NCBI GenBank assembly: GCA_009838915.1
Contig: VXQT01000013.1
Span: 379,161 to 443,160, forward strand
Source: Chloroflexota bacterium
GTDB lineage: Bacteria > Chloroflexota > Dehalococcoidia > Bin125
Reading direction: 5' to 3'
DNA: 64,000 bases
Shown: piece by piece, positions 62,274 through 64,000 of the stretch
Layout: each line of letters begins with the position of its first letter
Numbering within the stretch: position 1 is the stretch's first letter
Notes under the pieces: model-generated
What the model was told of the DNA's origin: nothing
What the model saw: only the letters and a program-made list of their open reading frames with translations
Databases searched by the model: none
Made by a program: the position numbers and the translations under genes

Positions 62274-62887
62274 GGTTCGGACCTACCCATCGACAGCACT
62301 CGTTCCGTACCTGACGCGATCCGCTCAACGTTGTCCCTGTGACCAATCAGCACTAGCGCCCATGTCCCAACGGCGAACACCGCATATGCGTCGGGCGCCC
62401 CACCATAGACCGCCAGCAGCGACATGCCGACCGCTGCCGACGTCGCTCCGGTCAGCGAGGCCAACGACATCACCCGCACACGTAACAGGATGGGAATGCC
62501 GGTCGCCAGCGCGAACAGCGCGCCCATCGGCATCACCGCGAGCACGCCGCCGAGCGCCGTCGCCGCGCCGCGTCCGCCGCGGAATCCGGCGAAGAGCGGC
62601 AACTGGTGTCCAACCACCGCCGCCAGTCCGGCGACGACCTCGACTGTGGGACTGTCCCAGACTGCCATCACGATCAAAATCGGCGCCGCACCCTTGACGG
62701 CGTCGAGGGCGAGCACAGTGACGGACCAGCGCAGGCCCAGGGCGCGGAACGTGTTGGTCGCGCCAGTGCGTCCGCTGCCTGAGGTGCGGATGTCCTCGCC
62801 GCCGCGCCACATCCCAATCCAGAGCCCGGTGGGAATCGAGCCGAGGAGATAGCCGATGGCTCCGCCAACGATCCAGGCCTCAACCAC
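62270..62887 (-). CDS. plsY: Glycerol-3-phosphate acyltransferase
   Basis: This 205-residue membrane protein has five to six helices and the three PlsY motifs, GSIPTG, GSGRTGATNTFRALG and GFRGGRGAATALG. It acylates glycerol 3-phosphate from acyl-phosphate, the first step of phospholipid synthesis. The GTG at 62887 has GGAGG eight bases upstream and overlaps the end of der by eight bases; a longer frame from 63220 is a shadow of der. Confidence 0.95.
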   Translation of the reverse strand: MVEAWIVGGAIGYLLGSIPTGLWIGMWRGGEDIRTSGSGRTGATNTFRALGLRWSVTVLALDAVKGAAPILIVMAVWDSPTVEVVAGLAAVVGHQLPLFAGFRGGRGAATALGGVLAVMPMGALFALATGIPILLRVRVMSLASLTGATSAAVGMSLLAVYGGAPDAYAVFAVGTWALVLIGHRDNVERIASGTERVLSMGRSEP

Positions 62888-64000
62888 TCGCTCTGCCTCC
62901 GTTGTCGGCCTGCTCCGTGTCCCGGCCTCGCAACACGCAGCGTAGCGGCGTGCCTTCGAACCCGAACGTGCGCCGGATCCGGCCAAGCAGATAGCGCTCG
63001 TAGGAGAAGTGCACGCCCTCGGGATAGTTGACGAAGAAGGTAAAGGTCGGCGGCGCGGACCCGGTCTGCACGGCGTAGTAAAAGCGAACCCGCTTGCCGC
63101 GATGCGTGGACGGCGGCCGTTCCATCTGCGCCTGGCGCAGCATCGCATTGAGCCTCGGGGTCGGCACTTGCTGACGGCTCGCCTCGGCCACGTGCAATGC
63201 CGCCGCGACAACGCTGTCAACCGACCGTCCGGTCAACGCCGAGACCCAGACAATCGGCGCCCAACTGACAAACCGCGCGCGTCCGGCGAGCTGTCGTTCG
63301 CGGCTGTTTCGCAGACCCTCTTCCGCGTCGACCAGGTCTGACTTGTTCATCACGATCACGATCCCGGCGCCTTCGTCCATCGCCATGCCGAGCACGTGCA
63401 GGTCCTGAGAAGTCACACCCTCGTGCGCGTCGATCACGACGGCCGACACATCTGCTCGGCGGACTGCGGCGCCGGCTCGCCGCACCGAGGCCCGTTCGAT
63501 GCCCGGTGCGACCCGTCCCCGGCGGCGAATGCCCGCCGTATCGACCAGCGAAACGCGCTCGCCGCCGAAGCTGAGCATGGTGTCGACCGCATCCCGCGTC
63601 GTGCCGGGCACCTCGGACACGATCATCCGCTCGTCGCGCAGCAGCGCGTTGACCAGCGACGACTTGCCTACATTGGGTCGGCCAACGATCGCCAATCGGC
63701 AGGCGACATCCTCGATCTCTAGCGGCTCGGCGATCGCGAGGCTCTCGGTGACCCGATCGAGCAGGTCGTCGATCCAGCGGCCGTGATGCGCCGAGATCGC
63801 GACCGGCTCGCCCAGACCGAGCGAGAAGAACTGCGACGCCTCGGCGACCAGCGAGTCGTTGTCCGCCTTGTTGGCGCAGACGGTGACCGGCTGCGGCGCC
63901 TCGCGGAGCAGACGTGCGACATCATCGTCGGCGGGCAGCGTCCCCGCCTGGACATCGACTACGAGCACAATCGCATCCGCTTCCAACAGCGCCTGCTCCA
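62880..64000 (-). CDS. der: GTPase Der (EngA), N-terminus cut by window edge
   Basis: 373 residues are seen. The first GTPase domain is cut, with its NKAD (G4) motif still present in TVCANKADNDSL. The second domain is complete with GRPNVGKSSLVNALLRDE (G1), DTAG-like LVDTAGIRRR (G3) and MNKSDLVD (G4). A KH-like C-terminal domain ends the protein. Der assists 50S ribosome assembly. The reading frame is open to base 64000, so the true start lies outside. It heads the der-plsY-gpsA-HEAT unit. Confidence 0.95.
   Translation of the reverse strand, partial: EQALLEADAIVLVVDVQAGTLPADDDVARLLREAPQPVTVCANKADNDSLVAEASQFFSLGLGEPVAISAHHGRWIDDLLDRVTESLAIAEPLEIEDVACRLAIVGRPNVGKSSLVNALLRDERMIVSEVPGTTRDAVDTMLSFGGERVSLVDTAGIRRRGRVAPGIERASVRRAGAAVRRADVSAVVIDAHEGVTSQDLHVLGMAMDEGAGIVIVMNKSDLVDAEEGLRNSRERQLAGRARFVSWAPIVWVSALTGRSVDSVVAAALHVAEASRQQVPTPRLNAMLRQAQMERPPSTHRGKRVRFYYAVQTGSAPPTFTFFVNYPEGVHFSYERYLLGRIRRTFGFEGTPLRCVLRGRDTEQADNGGRASG

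Overview
The window is a chromosomal segment of a GC-rich bacterium, about 63-68% GC in the lines I counted. I infer an uncultured Chloroflexota, Dehalococcoidia or SAR202-like. The grounds are the expansion of family III (CaiB/BaiF) CoA-transferases, split MaoC-type hydratase pairs, a glycolate oxidase operon, a MetRS with a degenerate KMSKS loop, and a complex I cluster without the NADH module. No marker here fixes the taxon, so this placement is inference.

Layout. 1-9004 is a catabolic region: a partial MFS exporter, an RraA-type protein, a Crp/Fnr regulator, a crotonase-fold protein with altered catalytic residues, and four CoA-transferases as two divergent two-gene units. 9020-15407 carries a CinA-C-like protein, an alpha/beta hydrolase, glcDEF (glycolate to glyoxylate) and a metallo-beta-lactamase-fold hydrolase. 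15420-28987 is mixed: a NYN nuclease, Mrp ATPase, PyrD, tRNA-Pro, a fused double CoA-transferase, a MaoC pair, two cyclophilins, a methyltransferase, tRNA-Arg, ComM and a class V aminotransferase. 29010-42701 is mainly housekeeping: RelA/SpoT, HisS, PrfA-PrmC, GuaB3, RsmI, MetG-TatD and a polyprenyl synthase, interrupted by a lower-GC DUF4268-type nuclease gene. 42826-56967 is one long minus-strand array, transcribed from nuoA towards fmdB: nuoA-C-D-H-J-K-(small gene)-L-M-N, ybeY, dnaX, ybaB, recR, recO, fmdB. 57169-64000 has a PHP phosphoesterase, a second MaoC pair, GNAT and Nudix proteins, and the der-plsY-gpsA-HEAT operon, cut by the window end.

How the genes work together. The CoA-transferases, crotonase, MaoC pairs and GlcDEF suggest activation and beta-oxidation-like breakdown of many organic acids, feeding a quinone-reducing chain. 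The complex I cluster encodes only NuoC, NuoD and membrane subunits. All iron-sulfur subunits (B, I, E, F, G) are absent, so they must be encoded elsewhere or replaced.

The most notable non-gene structures are two. First, there is a family of GC-rich palindromic elements of 49-57 bp with short terminal inverted repeats and two inner hairpins; four copies and one partial copy are present, and one copy sits in frame inside tatD. Second, 14-bp AGAACA-NN-TGTTCT-like boxes, similar to Gram-positive LexA operators, occur upstream of a tiny membrane protein gene, comM and dnaX. I found no rRNA, CRISPR array, prophage or transposase gene.
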